Source: Rothia sp. ZJ932
GTDB lineage: Bacteria > Actinomycetota > Actinomycetes > Actinomycetales > Micrococcaceae
Reading direction: 5' to 3'
DNA: 64,000 nucleotides
Assembly: GCF_016924835.1 (NCBI RefSeq)
Contig: NZ_CP070480.1
Span: forward strand, 1,674,001-1,738,000
A program made the position numbers and the translations under genes. Every line of letters begins with the position of its first letter. Position 1 is the first letter of the stretch. This document shows, in pieces, positions 32,875-46,452 of the stretch. A model generated the notes under the pieces. That model saw only the letters and a list, made by a program, of their open reading frames with translations. It had not been told where the DNA came from and ran no database searches.

Positions 32875-34380
32875 TTAGCCCTCAACGCCCAGCTTTTCAA
32901 GAATTAGCTCGCGGACGCGGGCAGCATCTGCCTGACCGCGGGTAGCCTTCATGACCTGACCGACGATTGCGCCAGCAGCCTGCACCTTACCGGCACGGAT
33001 CTTATCGGCAACATCGGGCATCGCAGCAAGCGCGTCATCAATAGCGGTGGTGAGAGCACCATCGTCAGAGACCACAGCAAGGTTGCGCTTCTGCACAATC
33101 TCGGCAGGCTCACCCTCACCATCAATAACGAAGCCCAGTACCTGGCGGGCAATCTTATCGTTGATTTTCTTCGCTTCAATAAGCTTATTCAGTTCAACAA
33201 CAGTCTGCGCAGTTGCACCGGTCTCAGCCAAATCGACCTCACGGTCCTTGGCGATACGAGCAATCTCACCCATCCACCACTTACGGGCAACGGCGGCAGG
33301 AGCACCAGCAGCAATGGTCTCTTCGATAGCGTCCATAGCACCAGCGTTTACCACATCGCGGAACTCTTCATCAGAGAAGCCCCAGTCAGCCTTCAGGCGC
33401 TTGCGACGCTCGGCAGGAGGCTCGGGCAGTTCTGCGCGCAGACGCTCGATCCACTCTTCATCAGTGACCACCGGCACCAAATCGGGCTCCGGGAAGTAGC
33501 GGTAATCATCGGCATCAGACTTAGGACGACCTGCGGTGGTTTCGCGGGTATCCTCATGCCACATGCGGGTTTCCTGAATAATCTTTTCACCAGCATCGAG
33601 CACAGCAGCATGACGCTGAATCTCGTAACGTACCGCGCGCTCCACCGAACGCAAAGAGTTCACGTTCTTGGTCTCGGTACGGGTACCAAACTCGGTGGTG
33701 CCCTTAGGCATGAGGGAAACGTTAGCATCACAGCGTACGTTACCGCGCTCCATGCGAGCGTCCGAAATACCCAGATTCTTCACGATTTCGCGAATAGCGG
33801 CAACATAGGCGCGAGCTAGCTCGGGGGCACGCTCACCGGCACCGACAATCGGGCGAGTCACGATCTCCACCAAGGGTACACCCGCACGGTTGTAGTCAAC
33901 CAGTGAGAAGTCAGCACCCTGAATACGACCGGAGGAGCCACCCTTGTGGGTCAGCTTACCTGCGTCCTCTTCCATGTGTGCACGCTCAATATCGATAGTG
34001 AACACGGTACCGTCTTCTAGCTCAATATCAATCGAACCGTTGGCAGCAATCGGCTCATCATACTGAGAGGTCTGAAAGTTCTTGGGAGTATCGGGGTAAA
34101 AATAGTTTTTACGCGCGAAATGAGAGACCGGAGCAATCTCACAGCCCAAAGCCAGACCCAGCTTAATAGAAGACTCCACAGCCTTACCGTTCACCACCGG
34201 CAGCACTCCGGGTAAACCCAGCGAAACGGGAGTGACGTTAGTGTTCGGAGTATCGCCGAACTCGTTGGGAGCCGCATCAAACATCTTGGTGGCGGTATTC
34301 AGCTCAACGTGTACTTCGAAGCCCAGCACGGGATCGTACTTCTCCATGGCCTCTTCAAAGCTCAAAATTTCATCAGACAT
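32875..34380 (-). CDS. gatB: Asp/Glu-tRNA amidotransferase subunit B
   Basis: 501 residues from ATG at 34378-34380 with GGAGCG upstream, six bases after gatA. YDPVLGFEVHVELNTATKMF, FYPDTPKNFQTSQYD, DYNRAGVPLVEIVT and the C-terminal YqeY/GatB tail are present. Binds misacylated Glu-tRNA-Gln or Asp-tRNA-Asn and phosphorylates the side chain before amidation. Confidence 0.97.
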   Translation of the reverse strand: MSDEILSFEEAMEKYDPVLGFEVHVELNTATKMFDAAPNEFGDTPNTNVTPVSLGLPGVLPVVNGKAVESSIKLGLALGCEIAPVSHFARKNYFYPDTPKNFQTSQYDEPIAANGSIDIELEDGTVFTIDIERAHMEEDAGKLTHKGGSSGRIQGADFSLVDYNRAGVPLVEIVTRPIVGAGERAPELARAYVAAIREIVKNLGISDARMERGNVRCDANVSLMPKGTTEFGTRTETKNVNSLRSVERAVRYEIQRHAAVLDAGEKIIQETRMWHEDTRETTAGRPKSDADDYRYFPEPDLVPVVTDEEWIERLRAELPEPPAERRKRLKADWGFSDEEFRDVVNAGAMDAIEETIAAGAPAAVARKWWMGEIARIAKDREVDLAETGATAQTVVELNKLIEAKKINDKIARQVLGFVIDGEGEPAEIVQKRNLAVVSDDGALTTAIDDALAAMPDVADKIRAGKVQAAGAIVGQVMKATRGQADAARVRELILEKLGVEG

Positions 34381-34386
34381 TGTGTA

Positions 34387-35970
34387 TTACGCTCCAAAGT
34401 CGAAGTCACGAATAAGGTCACGAGTATCAGGCATCTGAGCATGCAAAGGAGCACCCCACTGAGCCTCCAACAGAGCCTCCAAACCAGCGCCTGCGCGGTA
34501 GAGACGCGCGTCCTCGTGGGCGGGGGCAGTGAACTGAATACCAACGGGCAGACCGTCTTCATCAGCCAAACCGCCGGGGATTGAGATAGAAGGAACGCCT
34601 GCCAAGTTAGTGGGCACCGTAGCGATATCACCCTTGTACATTGCCATGGGATCGCCCTTGGTCTTCTCCCCCAACTTGTAAGCGGTGGTGGGAGCAGTCG
34701 GGGAAATCAGCACATCGGCAACCTCGAACGCCTTGGCGTAGTCACGCTGAATCAGGGTACGAACCTTCTGCGCTGAACCGTAGTAAGCATCATAGTAACC
34801 GGCGCTGAGTGCGTAAGTACCCAGAATGATGCGGCGCTTAGCCTCATCACCAAAACCTGCTGCGCGGGTAGCTGACATAACGCGCTCGATAGTCACGGGA
34901 CCATCTTCGGGTACAACGCGCAGACCGAAACGGACGCCGTCGTACTTAGCGAGGTTAGATGAAACCTCAGACGACATAATCAGGTAGTAAGCACCAATTG
35001 CCTCTTTCACAGAAGGCAGGGAAACCTCAACGATTTCAGCGCCAGCCTGCTTGAGCAGCTCAACAGATTCGTTGAAACGCGCCAGTACGCCCTCTTGGAA
35101 GCCTTCGCCGGTGAGCTCTTTAATAACACCGACGCGCAGGCCTTTGAGACCGCCTTCAGTAGCGCCCTGACGGGCTGCGTCCGCGTAAGCACCAACAGGT
35201 TCATTGAGAGAGGTGGAGTCTTTGGGGTCGTGACCACCAATGACCTCGTGAAGCAAAGCGGTATCAAGAACGGTGCGCGCACAGGGCCCCACCTGGTCAA
35301 GGGAGGACGCCATCGCAATCACACCGTAGCGTGAGACAGAACCGTAAGTAGGCTTAACACCCACTGAACCGGTTACCGCTGCGGGCTGGCGGATAGAACC
35401 GCCGGTATCAGTACCCAACGCCAAAGGCGCCTGGAAAGCAGCAACAGCGACAGCTGAACCGCCACCGGAGCCACCGGGAATACGATCCAGCGCCCAAGGA
35501 TTGCGGGTTACGCCAAAAGCGGAGTGCTCGGTGGATGAACCCATAGCGAACTCGTCCAGGTTGGTCTTACCCAAAATAGGCATGCGGGCTGCACGAATCT
35601 TCTGAGTCACGGTGCCGTCATAGGGGCTCATCCAGCCCTCAAGCATGCGAGATGCCGCAGTGGTGGGCTGCCCCTTGGTGACAATCAAATCTTTAACAGC
35701 GATAGGCACCCCTGCAAGCTCGGGGAGCTCTTGACCAGCGGCGCGATCAGCGTCCACACCGGCTGCTACTTCCAACGCTTCTTCAGCGTTAACGTGCAGG
35801 TAGGCATTCAAACCACTCTTACCGGCAGCACGGTTGTTATCGTCCAGCGCCTCACCGTCGGTTCCCACAATGTGGTCGATGTACGCCTGGGTAATCTCAA
35901 CAGAGGTCAGCTCGCCCTCGCGCATTTTCTGCGCGAGCTGGGCAGCTGATAGTTTAATAATCTCAGTCAT
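34387..35970 (-). CDS. gatA: Asp/Glu-tRNA amidotransferase subunit A
   Basis: 527 residues. Amidase signature: catalytic Lys in [14 protein letters not shown], cis-Ser and nucleophile Ser in [10 protein letters not shown] and [12 protein letters not shown]. Releases ammonia from glutamine for transfer to tRNA-bound Glu/Asp. Middle gene of gatC-gatA-gatB. Confidence 0.97.
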   Translation of the reverse strand: MTEIIKLSAAQLAQKMREGELTSVEITQAYIDHIVGTDGEALDDNNRAAGKSGLNAYLHVNAEEALEVAAGVDADRAAGQELPELAGVPIAVKDLIVTKGQPTTAASRMLEGWMSPYDGTVTQKIRAARMPILGKTNLDEFAMGSSTEHSAFGVTRNPWALDRIPGGSGGGSAVAVAAFQAPLALGTDTGGSIRQPAAVTGSVGVKPTYGSVSRYGVIAMASSLDQVGPCARTVLDTALLHEVIGGHDPKDSTSLNEPVGAYADAARQGATEGGLKGLRVGVIKELTGEGFQEGVLARFNESVELLKQAGAEIVEVSLPSVKEAIGAYYLIMSSEVSSNLAKYDGVRFGLRVVPEDGPVTIERVMSATRAAGFGDEAKRRIILGTYALSAGYYDAYYGSAQKVRTLIQRDYAKAFEVADVLISPTAPTTAYKLGEKTKGDPMAMYKGDIATVPTNLAGVPSISIPGGLADEDGLPVGIQFTAPAHEDARLYRAGAGLEALLEAQWGAPLHAQMPDTRDLIRDFDFGA

Positions 35971-35987
35971 GTGTATCTACTTACGCC

Positions 35988-36284
35988 TTAGCTTTCATCC
36001 AGAATTGCCGGAACCCTAAACTTACCGTCCTCAGCATCGGGAGCGCCCGACAGTGCCTCTTCGGCGTTCAGGGTATCGCTCACTACGTCTTCACGGAAAA
36101 CATTCTTGAGAGGAATCGGGTGGCTCGTTGCCGGAATATCATCTGACACAGCATCAGATACAGACTTCACAGAATCAACGATGACGTCTAGCTCTGAGGC
36201 CAAAGCCACCAGCTCATCATCGCTCATCTCAATATGAGCAAGCTGCGCTAGGTGCGCAACCGTCTCACGGGTAATGGCAGACAT
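35988..36284 (-). CDS. gatC: Asp/Glu-tRNA amidotransferase subunit C
   Basis: 98 residues from ATG at 36282-36284, GGAGATTGC upstream. ETVAHLAQLAHIEMSDDELVALASEL is the family start, KNVFREDVV the belt region that holds GatA to GatB. First gene of the operon, 17 bp before gatA. Confidence 0.96.
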   Translation of the reverse strand: MSAITRETVAHLAQLAHIEMSDDELVALASELDVIVDSVKSVSDAVSDDIPATSHPIPLKNVFREDVVSDTLNAEEALSGAPDAEDGKFRVPAILDES

Positions 36285-36375
36285 GCAATCTCCGTTTACT
36301 CGGTGTACGTTATCCTCCCCAGTTTACCGGCATTGGAAGGCAAACACCCACCTGATTTCAGGTAAGCGGGTAAAC

Positions 36376-36417
36376 AAAACGGTTCCCGTGCCCTTTAGGT
36401 AAAGGACGCGGGAACCG
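36376..36417. terminator. Terminator of the Rpf/LysM gene
   Basis: CGGTTCCCG/CGGGAACCG outer stem continuing into CCTTT/AAAGG; TTTTG follows on the minus strand. It contains one GGACGCG heptamer. Confidence 0.85.
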
Positions 36418-36463
36418 CGAAAGATTCAAAGATGAGGTTTTATATTCAAACCTCTACTCGCAA

Positions 36464-37420
<957 letters not shown>

Positions 37421-37686
37421 GAGTGGACTCTTATGCCCTGTGTTTCGTGGACCTGGAGGTCATCAACAATCTTTAAGCAGAAACTGTACTTTGCATTAAC
37501 CGCTAGATTCCGGGTCAAAAAGGTCTATTTTCGTTATCAAATCGTTATAAAAATTTTCCACGGGGTCACCACCTGCACCAGGGGTAGAGCACCAGAAGTT
37601 TCTCCAAAAAATTTTTGAGAAAAACGTGTCGCACCGGTTAAAACCACAGGTGGTGGTGAGAAGAACCCCGCCACCACCCTCATGTT
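37421..37686. other. Intergenic region between ligA and the Rpf promoter
   Basis: No gene or clear structured element seen. A weak GGTGGTGGT tract lies next to the ligA 3' end. Confidence 0.4.
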
Positions 37687-39921
<2,235 letters not shown>

Positions 39922-40007
39922 TCAGGGGCGGGGCTTTGTCTATTGGGTGTTGTGTCTAAGTGTAGAACACTCGAAGGCTGAGTTACCCTGCCGGTAGCCG
40001 GTAGACG

Positions 40008-40040
40008 AACGCCCCGCTTGTGAGAGACAAACGGGGCGTT
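40008..40040. terminator. Terminator after the PP2C phosphatase gene
   Basis: AACGCCCCG/CGGGGCGTT stem with a 15-base loop, 19 bp past the leftward PP2C gene. Confidence 0.8.
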
Positions 40041-40058
40041 GTAGAAGGGGGGGTGAGG

Positions 40059-41150
40059 TTACTGCTCGTCTTTGTAGTAGAACTCCTGGTTTAGTGACCG
40101 TTCAGAGACAAATTCGGGGTCTTCTGAGCTAGCAGTGGGTTTGACCTCGTAGTCCTCAGCTTTTTCGAGGATTTCGTGAGATTCGGTAGCGGTCAATTCC
40201 TTGAGTGCTTGAGCACGCGCGTCCGCTTCTTCTTCAGTAATAGCATCGACCACAACAACGGAGATATTGTCGCGACCACCGGCGCGCAGGGCAGCTGTTT
40301 GCAAAACGTCCGCGGCGTCTTGGGGGTGTTCAACGGTGGCGAGGACGCGCGCCATGTAGTTGTGTGAGAGCTCGCCAGAAAGACCGTCAGAGCAGAGCAT
40401 CAGGCGGTCACCGGGTTTTGCCGGAATGACCCAGAAATCGGGTTCCCAGTAGTTGCCGGTGCCCAGGGCGCGGGTGATGACGTTGCGGCGGGGGTGGGTC
40501 AGGGCTTCCATTGCGGTGATCTGACCGGTATCAACGAGGTACTGCACCTCAGAGTGATCAACGGTGATTTGTTCAAGACCCACACCGTCGAGTTCGCCAG
40601 AAAGCGATAGCGATTCCTCATTCGTTTGTAGGTCTTCGCCACGCACTAATCGGTAGGTGCGTGAATCGCCAACGTTGAAGACAAACCACATATTTTGATC
40701 GCCAATGTAGGTCAGCCAGGCACCGGTGAGAGTGGTGCCGGCACGCTGGTTCAAAGTGGATTTAATAGACTCATCAGCTTCACCGATGATGCCTCGCAGG
40801 CGCTCCAGGGTCTTCATAATCTGCTTGTTCAGCGCGGTCGTATTCTTGCGGCGGCGAGAGCGAAAGTTCGCCTGCGACTCCTGAGCCTCAGCCTCGCGCT
40901 CGGCAATCATATCTGCCAGTGCCTGTTCGTTCTGCTCTTTGGTCATCCCACCGGGCTGAGTGAATAGCGAAGAATAGGCGAGGGTTCGCGCTGCCAAACG
41001 TGAGGCGACCTCACCGGCTTCGTGACCACCCATACCATCGGCCACCACGGCAAGGGTGCCGGCTACGGTCAGTGCGTCCTCATTATTATCACGAAAAGCA
41101 CCCTTGTCTGTTGCCTTACCGGTAAAAATCGTCAGGTGAGAGGTGCTCAT
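40059..41150 (-). CDS. PP2C-family serine/threonine phosphatase
   Basis: 363 residues from ATG at 41148-41150. Metal motifs: RDNNEDALTV, VVADGMGGHEAGEVAS, CSDGLSGELSHN and GGRDNISVVVVDA. The insert with RSRRRKNTTALNK and the acidic C-terminal tail are not part of the core. The start overlaps the cyclase stop by four bases (ATGA), so the two are translationally coupled. Probably dephosphorylates Ser/Thr kinase targets. Confidence 0.93.
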   Translation of the reverse strand: MSTSHLTIFTGKATDKGAFRDNNEDALTVAGTLAVVADGMGGHEAGEVASRLAARTLAYSSLFTQPGGMTKEQNEQALADMIAEREAEAQESQANFRSRRRKNTTALNKQIMKTLERLRGIIGEADESIKSTLNQRAGTTLTGAWLTYIGDQNMWFVFNVGDSRTYRLVRGEDLQTNEESLSLSGELDGVGLEQITVDHSEVQYLVDTGQITAMEALTHPRRNVITRALGTGNYWEPDFWVIPAKPGDRLMLCSDGLSGELSHNYMARVLATVEHPQDAADVLQTAALRAGGRDNISVVVVDAITEEEADARAQALKELTATESHEILEKAEDYEVKPTASSEDPEFVSERSLNQEFYYKDEQ

Positions 41151-42274
41151 TCGAAATCAATCTCCAGTTCATTACCGATGCCCGGGGTAATAGCCACAGG
41201 CGATACATTGCCAAAACCACGCACGTTACGAACGCCCTGCGGAATCAGCACAAATTTTTCATTATCTTCAATAGTTTCAGCAGTGTGATTGTCGGTCAAA
41301 ACAACCCCCGGCTCTGCTAATGCCACAAGCCGAGACGCCAGGTTAACAGTGGGACCGTATACATCGCCCAAGCGGGGCATCACTCGTCCCCACACAAAAG
41401 CCACACGAGCCTCCGGCAAATCAGGATTCTCGCGAATCATCTTTGAAAGCGCCAAAGAAATACGAGCGGCAGATTCAGGTGTTTCGGTGAGGAACATAAT
41501 CTCATCACCCACCGTCTTAATGATGCGACCCCCACCCACAGCAACAATCTCAGCGCACTTTTGTTCAAAAGAACGCACCAGAGACGCAAGGGTTCGTTCA
41601 TTCATCTGACGCGAAAGCGAAGTGTACGATACCAAATCGGCAAAACCGATACCGCGAGCCAGCGGCAAATCGCTCTCACTAATATCTGGATCGCCCTTCT
41701 CACCGCGCAGGGCAAGTCGCACCACCGCAGCGTTGAGCTGACGGCGGTAACCATAGACCGCCAGAGCCTCGAGGTCCTCTAAAATTTCGGGCAGCACCGT
41801 CAATAGTTCTTGACGTGCCTCAGCATCGGTGGCACCGCGGTGAACCACCATGTCTTCGACGATGGTTTCGACCTGCCACGCCACCATACGATCCATCATC
41901 TGCCCCACTGAACGGATCAAAGAATTCAGACCGTCTTCGGTTACTACCCCACGCTCACGCAACTTATCTAGGCGCTTCAGAGCGTGTGCATCCATCGGGG
42001 TGAAATATTTATCGTCTTTTTTGAGGTTCGGGAACCCCAGAACCCGCCACACCTTGCGCGCAGAAAGCAGGGAAACACCCGCCATATCCGCAGCCTCTTG
42101 ACGGCGAAGGGAACAGTTCTCGCCGAGCAAGGCTTTTTCGAGGCGTCGAATGCCCTGCTTAGCCCTGTCACTGCGGTACACGTTATTCAGTACGTTGTTG
42201 CCCAGAAGGTTTATTGCAGTGGTAGCTGGCCCTGTATCGGGAAGGTTGCTTGAACCTTCAGCTGTGGGTTCCAC
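41147..42274 (-). CDS. Class III adenylate/guanylate cyclase (Rv1264-like)
   Basis: 375 residues from GTG at 42272-42274. Residues about 1-190 are an alpha-helical regulatory region (MAGVSLLSARKVWRVLGFPN), as in the pH-sensing mycobacterial Rv1264. The catalytic domain (about 195-365) has GIGFADLVSYT and KTVGDEIMF (metal Asp and adenine Lys/Asp pair), then YGPTVNLASRL with the transition-state Asn and Arg. All essential residues appear present, so the enzyme should make cAMP. Pairs with a PP2C gene. Confidence 0.93.
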   Translation of the reverse strand: MEPTAEGSSNLPDTGPATTAINLLGNNVLNNVYRSDRAKQGIRRLEKALLGENCSLRRQEAADMAGVSLLSARKVWRVLGFPNLKKDDKYFTPMDAHALKRLDKLRERGVVTEDGLNSLIRSVGQMMDRMVAWQVETIVEDMVVHRGATDAEARQELLTVLPEILEDLEALAVYGYRRQLNAAVVRLALRGEKGDPDISESDLPLARGIGFADLVSYTSLSRQMNERTLASLVRSFEQKCAEIVAVGGGRIIKTVGDEIMFLTETPESAARISLALSKMIRENPDLPEARVAFVWGRVMPRLGDVYGPTVNLASRLVALAEPGVVLTDNHTAETIEDNEKFVLIPQGVRNVRGFGNVSPVAITPGIGNELEIDFE

Positions 42275-42444
42275 TGTGAGTACCTTTCATCAATGTCTGT
42301 GGTCACTGCGCCGCGTGTTCGTCGTGAAAATATACGCTCGCTTTTCACAGTCTAACGGATGTGAGCCACAATACTCTAAATAGTTCTTATGTTTATGACC
42401 TAAAACTTACTCTTTATTGAGTTAAAGGCAACTAAGACTTTTAC

Positions 42445-42903
42445 TCACAACCCTCCCAGTTCGTGCTGAGCCCGACGCACCAGAGTCGAAAACTTCTGCG
42501 GGTAACCAATGCCCTGAATTAGATACTCGCCACTGCGCGTGTGCAGGGTGAGATTCCCGCATATCTTAGCCCTCCACCCAGAACTCACCATTGCACCGTG
42601 AATTTCGGGTAGACCAACTGACAGCAGCTGACTACCACGCATCTCGATCACCCTATAGTTGGTCAAAAAATGCTGATGAGACGCCCACTCCAGAACCGCA
42701 CGAACGCTTTTAATCAGCGCCCACAGTGCCCCAGCAAAAACCAGCAACCCCAGAATTTTTGCGCTGGGGTAAACAGTGCTCGCAAAACTAGCGCTCACCA
42801 CAGCAACGAGCAAGGACGCGAGCGCCGGCAATAAGGTACACGTATGTGCCCGCGTGCCAGCTATCACGTACTCACCTTCAAACAGCTCAGCCCTTAGTTT
42901 CAT
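42445..42903 (-). CDS. PH-domain (bPH2) membrane protein
   Basis: 152 residues from ATG at 42901-42903. Two hydrophobic spans (LLPALASLLVAVVSASFA and ILGLLVFAGALWALI) followed by YFLTNYRVIEMRGSQLLSV-like bPH2 strands (HFLTNYRVIEM here). In mycobacteria the equivalent gene (Rv3278c) also lies beside birA. Function unknown. Confidence 0.85.
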   Translation of the reverse strand: MKLRAELFEGEYVIAGTRAHTCTLLPALASLLVAVVSASFASTVYPSAKILGLLVFAGALWALIKSVRAVLEWASHQHFLTNYRVIEMRGSQLLSVGLPEIHGAMVSSGWRAKICGNLTLHTRSGEYLIQGIGYPQKFSTLVRRAQHELGGL

Positions 42904-43087
42904 AGTCTCACCAGTCTAAAGGCTGAGCGCAAAGATTCCGAGCGAGGAGGTGCATCTTTGTGCTCAGAACCCATGCGTGAAGTGCGTGAAGAGAGTGCCC
43001 GCAAACTAGGTTGCGTGAGGGATTTCGCCGGTGCCGTGTTCGAAGCTGTACAAGGGACTCTCCAGTAAGCCCCTGATATTTCGTTGT

Positions 43088-43933
43088 TTATGATGCCGGA
43101 CGCAGGTGTACCACATCCCCCACGGCGTAGGACTTCACCCTCCCCCTCGGATCTCGCACCATGATTTCACCGTCATCCGCGAGATCAACAGCCACACCCT
43201 GCACGATATCGTCACCGGGTAAGTGAACGGCTACTTCCTGTCCCAGGGTGATGGTGTGCAATCGTAGAAGCTCCACCAGACTTACCCCGGACGTCAGAGG
43301 GGCACTCGCGTCCCCTCCAGCCTCAGCGAACCGCCGGTAGATATCGGCAAAGGAGGCAGCAAGTGCTTGCAAAAGCTCCAAGTTATCGGGGCTCTTAGCT
43401 CCCTCAATCGCCATTGAGGTGGCAGTTTCAAACGGCAGCTGTGAAGGGTTCATAGCGGTATTGATACCAATACCCACAACAGCACTCATCTCACCGGTGG
43501 GTTCAATAGATAGTTGGGCGAGAATACCGGCAATTTTGCGGCCACCGACCACTAAATCGTTGGGCCATTTGATGCCAGCATCCACCCCTTGCTCCACAAG
43601 GGTCTGCCGGGCAGCTAAAGCCAGGATCATAGTCAGCCAGCGCAGAGCTTCGGAGCGCAGTGGCTGGGTGCTGGCGTGGGGGCGCACGATAAAGGTGGCA
43701 CACAAGGCGCTGCCTGCCGGTGTCGTCCACTGCCGATCCAGACGTCCGCGCCCCGCCCTCTGGTCATCGGTGGCGAGCACAGAAAGCTCTCCCAATTTCT
43801 CGCGGGCAGTAGCATCGGGTGAGGCAAGTAGCTTAAGAGCATCAGTATTCGTGGATTCCGTCTGGGAGAAAAAACCCGCCCGCGCATAACCGGGAATATT
43901 CAGGGGGGTAAGTTGTTTAGAAGTGGACTGCAT
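43088..43933 (-). CDS. birA: Biotin-[acetyl-CoA carboxylase] ligase
   Basis: 281 residues from ATG at 43931-43933. Biotin-binding GRGRLDRQWTTPAG, SALCATFIVRP and GIKWPNDLVVGGRKIAGILAQL, C-terminal SH3-like domain (GQEVAVHLPGDDIVQG). No N-terminal DNA-binding HTH, so it is the monofunctional type. Its expected client is the AccA3 biotin lysine encoded at 54401-56197. Confidence 0.95.
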   Translation of the reverse strand: MQSTSKQLTPLNIPGYARAGFFSQTESTNTDALKLLASPDATAREKLGELSVLATDDQRAGRGRLDRQWTTPAGSALCATFIVRPHASTQPLRSEALRWLTMILALAARQTLVEQGVDAGIKWPNDLVVGGRKIAGILAQLSIEPTGEMSAVVGIGINTAMNPSQLPFETATSMAIEGAKSPDNLELLQALAASFADIYRRFAEAGGDASAPLTSGVSLVELLRLHTITLGQEVAVHLPGDDIVQGVAVDLADDGEIMVRDPRGRVKSYAVGDVVHLRPAS

Positions 43934-44027
43934 ACTGTGACCTTCATGTTGTGACGGTTCGCCTAAACACGATTCAGCTTACACTTTTAGGGCAACTTGA
44001 CTAAAAATTCCTGTAGTGTGTCTCACC

Positions 44028-44046
44028 TAAGGTAGATTTAACCTAA
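44028..44046. promoter_or_regulatory. DtxR/IdeR-box-like palindrome
   Basis: TAAGGTAGATTTAACCTAA agrees with the DtxR/IdeR consensus at 13 of 19 positions, with AACCTAA intact. It lies in the birA-yciI divergent region. Iron control of either gene would be unusual, so this may be chance. Confidence 0.3.
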
Positions 44047-44124
44047 CTAATTAGCTTTCGAGCGTCACTTTCGATGGTGACGCGCCAAGATAAGACCACA
44101 TAGCAACAGAACAGGGATTCACTC

Positions 44125-44409
44125 ATGGCTTTTTATGCAGCAACCTACGTCTACGGCGACGCTGAGGTTCAGGCAGAGCACCGCCCCGCCCACCGCGAAT
44201 ATCTGGGTGCGAAGTACGAAGAGGGTGTTCTGGTGGCTTCTGGTCCGTTCGTGACCGGCGATGCCCCCGGCGCCCTGTTGATTTTCAAGGCAGACTCCCA
44301 GCAGGAAGTCGCAGATATTCTCGCCCAAGATCCGATGACCCTCGGCGGCGCTGTTCTCGAAACCACCCTGCGCGAATGGAACCCCGTTTTCGGCAACCTG
44401 GGTGCCTAA
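44125..44409 (+). CDS. YciI-like protein
   Basis: 94 residues from ATG at 44125 with AGGG upstream. YCII fold: RPAHREYLGAKYEEGVLVASGPF and ALLIFKADSQQEVADILAQDP; the conserved His of RPAHREYL is present. Role unknown in actinobacteria. 75 bp before accD and likely co-transcribed. Confidence 0.9.
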   Translation: MAFYAATYVYGDAEVQAEHRPAHREYLGAKYEEGVLVASGPFVTGDAPGALLIFKADSQQEVADILAQDPMTLGGAVLETTLREWNPVFGNLGA

Positions 44410-44484
44410 AACCGCTACCCGCACCTCTGGCAGCATCGAACCATTCGCTGCCCCTCTTTGAAACCTCTCGTACGGAAAGTTGAC

Positions 44485-46086
44485 ATGACCGATAGTTCTG
44501 CACCCGAATATGATCTCACCACTACCCAGGGAAAAATCGCTGATTTTTATGCCCGCCGTGAGCAGTCGCTGCTACCCACCGGTCAGGGGCCGGTAGACCG
44601 CCAACACGAACGTGGCAAGCAAACAGCGCGCGAGCGCCTCGACATGCTCTTGGACGAGGGCTCTTTTGTGGAGTTTGACGCGCTCACCCGCCACCGCACC
44701 TCGGCATTCGGCATGGATTCCAAGCGTCCCCTGGGTGATGGTCTGGTGTCGGGCTACGGCACTATTGACGGACGTCTGGTTGCCGTTTATTCGCAGGATT
44801 TCACGGTCTACGGTGGTTCGCTCTCACAGGTGAACGGTGAAAAAATCGTCAAGGTGCAGAAGTTCGCTCTGAAGAACGGTTGCCCCATTATAGGTATCAA
44901 TGACGGCGGTGGTGCTCGTATTCAGGAGGGCGTCGCGTCCCTGGCGATGTTTGCCGATATTTTCAGAATGAATGTGCGCGCCTCGGGTGTGATTCCGCAG
45001 ATTTCAATCATCATGGGTCCCTGCGCCGGTGGTGCTGCCTACTCACCGGCGCTGACTGACTTTGTGGTGATGGTCGATAAGACCTCGCACATGTTCATTA
45101 CCGGCCCAGACGTGATTAAAACTGTCACCGGTGAAGAAGTTGATATGGAAACCCTCGGTGGCGCCCACCAGCACAATGCGGTGACCGGCACCTCAGCCTA
45201 CCTGGCTGAAGATGAAGAGGACGCTTTTGATTTCGTACGTGAGCTTGTGGAGTTCTTACCCTCGAACAACCTTGCCGAGTCCCTGCCGATAGAACATTCC
45301 CAAGAGACCGGGGTCAGCGTTGATGACCTTGATCTCGATCAGTTGATTCCTGACTCAGCCAACCAGCCCTACGATATGCGCGCAGTCATTGAAACAGTGG
45401 TTGATGACGGGCACTTCTTAGAGTTGCAGGAGCTCTACGCCCCCAATGTACTGACCGGTTACGCCCGTGTAGAGGGGCGAACCGTAGGTATTATTGCCAA
45501 CCAGCCCCTGCAGCTGGCAGGTACCCTCGATATCAATGCATCCGAGAAAGCTGCGCGTTTTGTGCGTAACTGCGATGCTTTCAATATTCCCATTCTGACC
45601 TTTGTGGATGTTCCCGGCTTCTTGCCCGGTACCGATCAGGAGTTCAACGGCATTATTCGCCGTGGCGCTAAACTGCTCTACGCCTACGCCGAGGCAACCG
45701 TTCCTATGATTACCGTTATCACCCGCAAAGCCTACGGTGGTGCCTACATTGTGATGGGGTCAAAGAAACTCGGGGCTGATATCAACCTGGCGTGGCCTAC
45801 CGCCCAGATTGGTGTCATGGGGGCTCAAGGCGCCGTCAATATTCTCTACCGCCGCGAACTAGCAGCCGTTGCCAAAGAAGGTGGCGATGTTGATGCCAAG
45901 CGTGCTGAACTTGTACACAAGTACGAAGAGGAACTGCTCAACCCCTACCAGGCAGCTGAACTCGGTTATATCGACGAGGTCATTGCCCCCAACGAAACCC
46001 GCGTACGTATTATGAGTGCCCTTCACGCCCTGCGCGATAAGCGAGCGTCAACGCCCGCCAAAAAACACGGCAACATGCCACTGTAA
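44485..46086 (+). CDS. accD: Acyl-CoA carboxylase, carboxyltransferase (beta) subunit
   Basis: 533 residues from ATG at 44485 (GGAAAG upstream). [20 protein letters not shown] is the actinobacterial AccD5/PccB start; [14 protein letters not shown] and [15 protein letters not shown], and [13 protein letters not shown] with [11 protein letters not shown], form the two crotonase-like halves. It transfers CO2 from biotin to acetyl- or propionyl-CoA; specificity is not readable. Followed by accE. Confidence 0.95.
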   Translation: MTDSSAPEYDLTTTQGKIADFYARREQSLLPTGQGPVDRQHERGKQTARERLDMLLDEGSFVEFDALTRHRTSAFGMDSKRPLGDGLVSGYGTIDGRLVAVYSQDFTVYGGSLSQVNGEKIVKVQKFALKNGCPIIGINDGGGARIQEGVASLAMFADIFRMNVRASGVIPQISIIMGPCAGGAAYSPALTDFVVMVDKTSHMFITGPDVIKTVTGEEVDMETLGGAHQHNAVTGTSAYLAEDEEDAFDFVRELVEFLPSNNLAESLPIEHSQETGVSVDDLDLDQLIPDSANQPYDMRAVIETVVDDGHFLELQELYAPNVLTGYARVEGRTVGIIANQPLQLAGTLDINASEKAARFVRNCDAFNIPILTFVDVPGFLPGTDQEFNGIIRRGAKLLYAYAEATVPMITVITRKAYGGAYIVMGSKKLGADINLAWPTAQIGVMGAQGAVNILYRRELAAVAKEGGDVDAKRAELVHKYEEELLNPYQAAELGYIDEVIAPNETRVRIMSALHALRDKRASTPAKKHGNMPL

Positions 46087-46116
46087 GCAGTCCTACCCGT
46101 GAAAGTTAGAGCACCT

Positions 46117-46368
46117 ATGCCCCTCATATCAGCATCCAAAGAAACACCGGTTGCCCCCTCGCAGCCACTCTTTCAAGTGGTCAGTGGGAACCCCACAGAC
46201 GAAGAAATTGTCGCCCTGACAGCCGTTATCATGCAGCAGCAGGCCTCCGCTCGTCACCGTGATTCCACAGCCTTTGAGGCCGTGCAGCGCATTTTGTTGC
46301 GCGGCCAACGACTGGGTATCGGTCTGCGCCCCGGTGCGGGCTCGTGGCGGCGGGCGCGTCCGCAATAA
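46117..46368 (+). CDS. accE: Acyl-CoA carboxylase epsilon subunit
   Basis: About 83 residues; ATG at 46117 or a GTG at 46099. FQVVSGNPTDEEIVALTAVIM is the AccE/PccE signature, and the C-terminus is a basic WRRARPQ tail. AccE stabilises the alpha-beta complex in actinobacteria. About 30 bp after accD. Confidence 0.9.
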   Translation: MPLISASKETPVAPSQPLFQVVSGNPTDEEIVALTAVIMQQQASARHRDSTAFEAVQRILLRGQRLGIGLRPGAGSWRRARPQ

Positions 46369-46452
46369 AGCTAACCCTCGGCTCGGGAAATTTCGGTGCG
46401 TTGACGGGTCAAACCCACCCAACCGTGTGCTCTAAGCCATAGACTGGTAGGT

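Noticed and set aside
43997-44019. Sigma-70 promoter TTGACT ... TAGTGT upstream of yciI
   Set aside because: The spacer would be only 11 bases, too short for a normal promoter.
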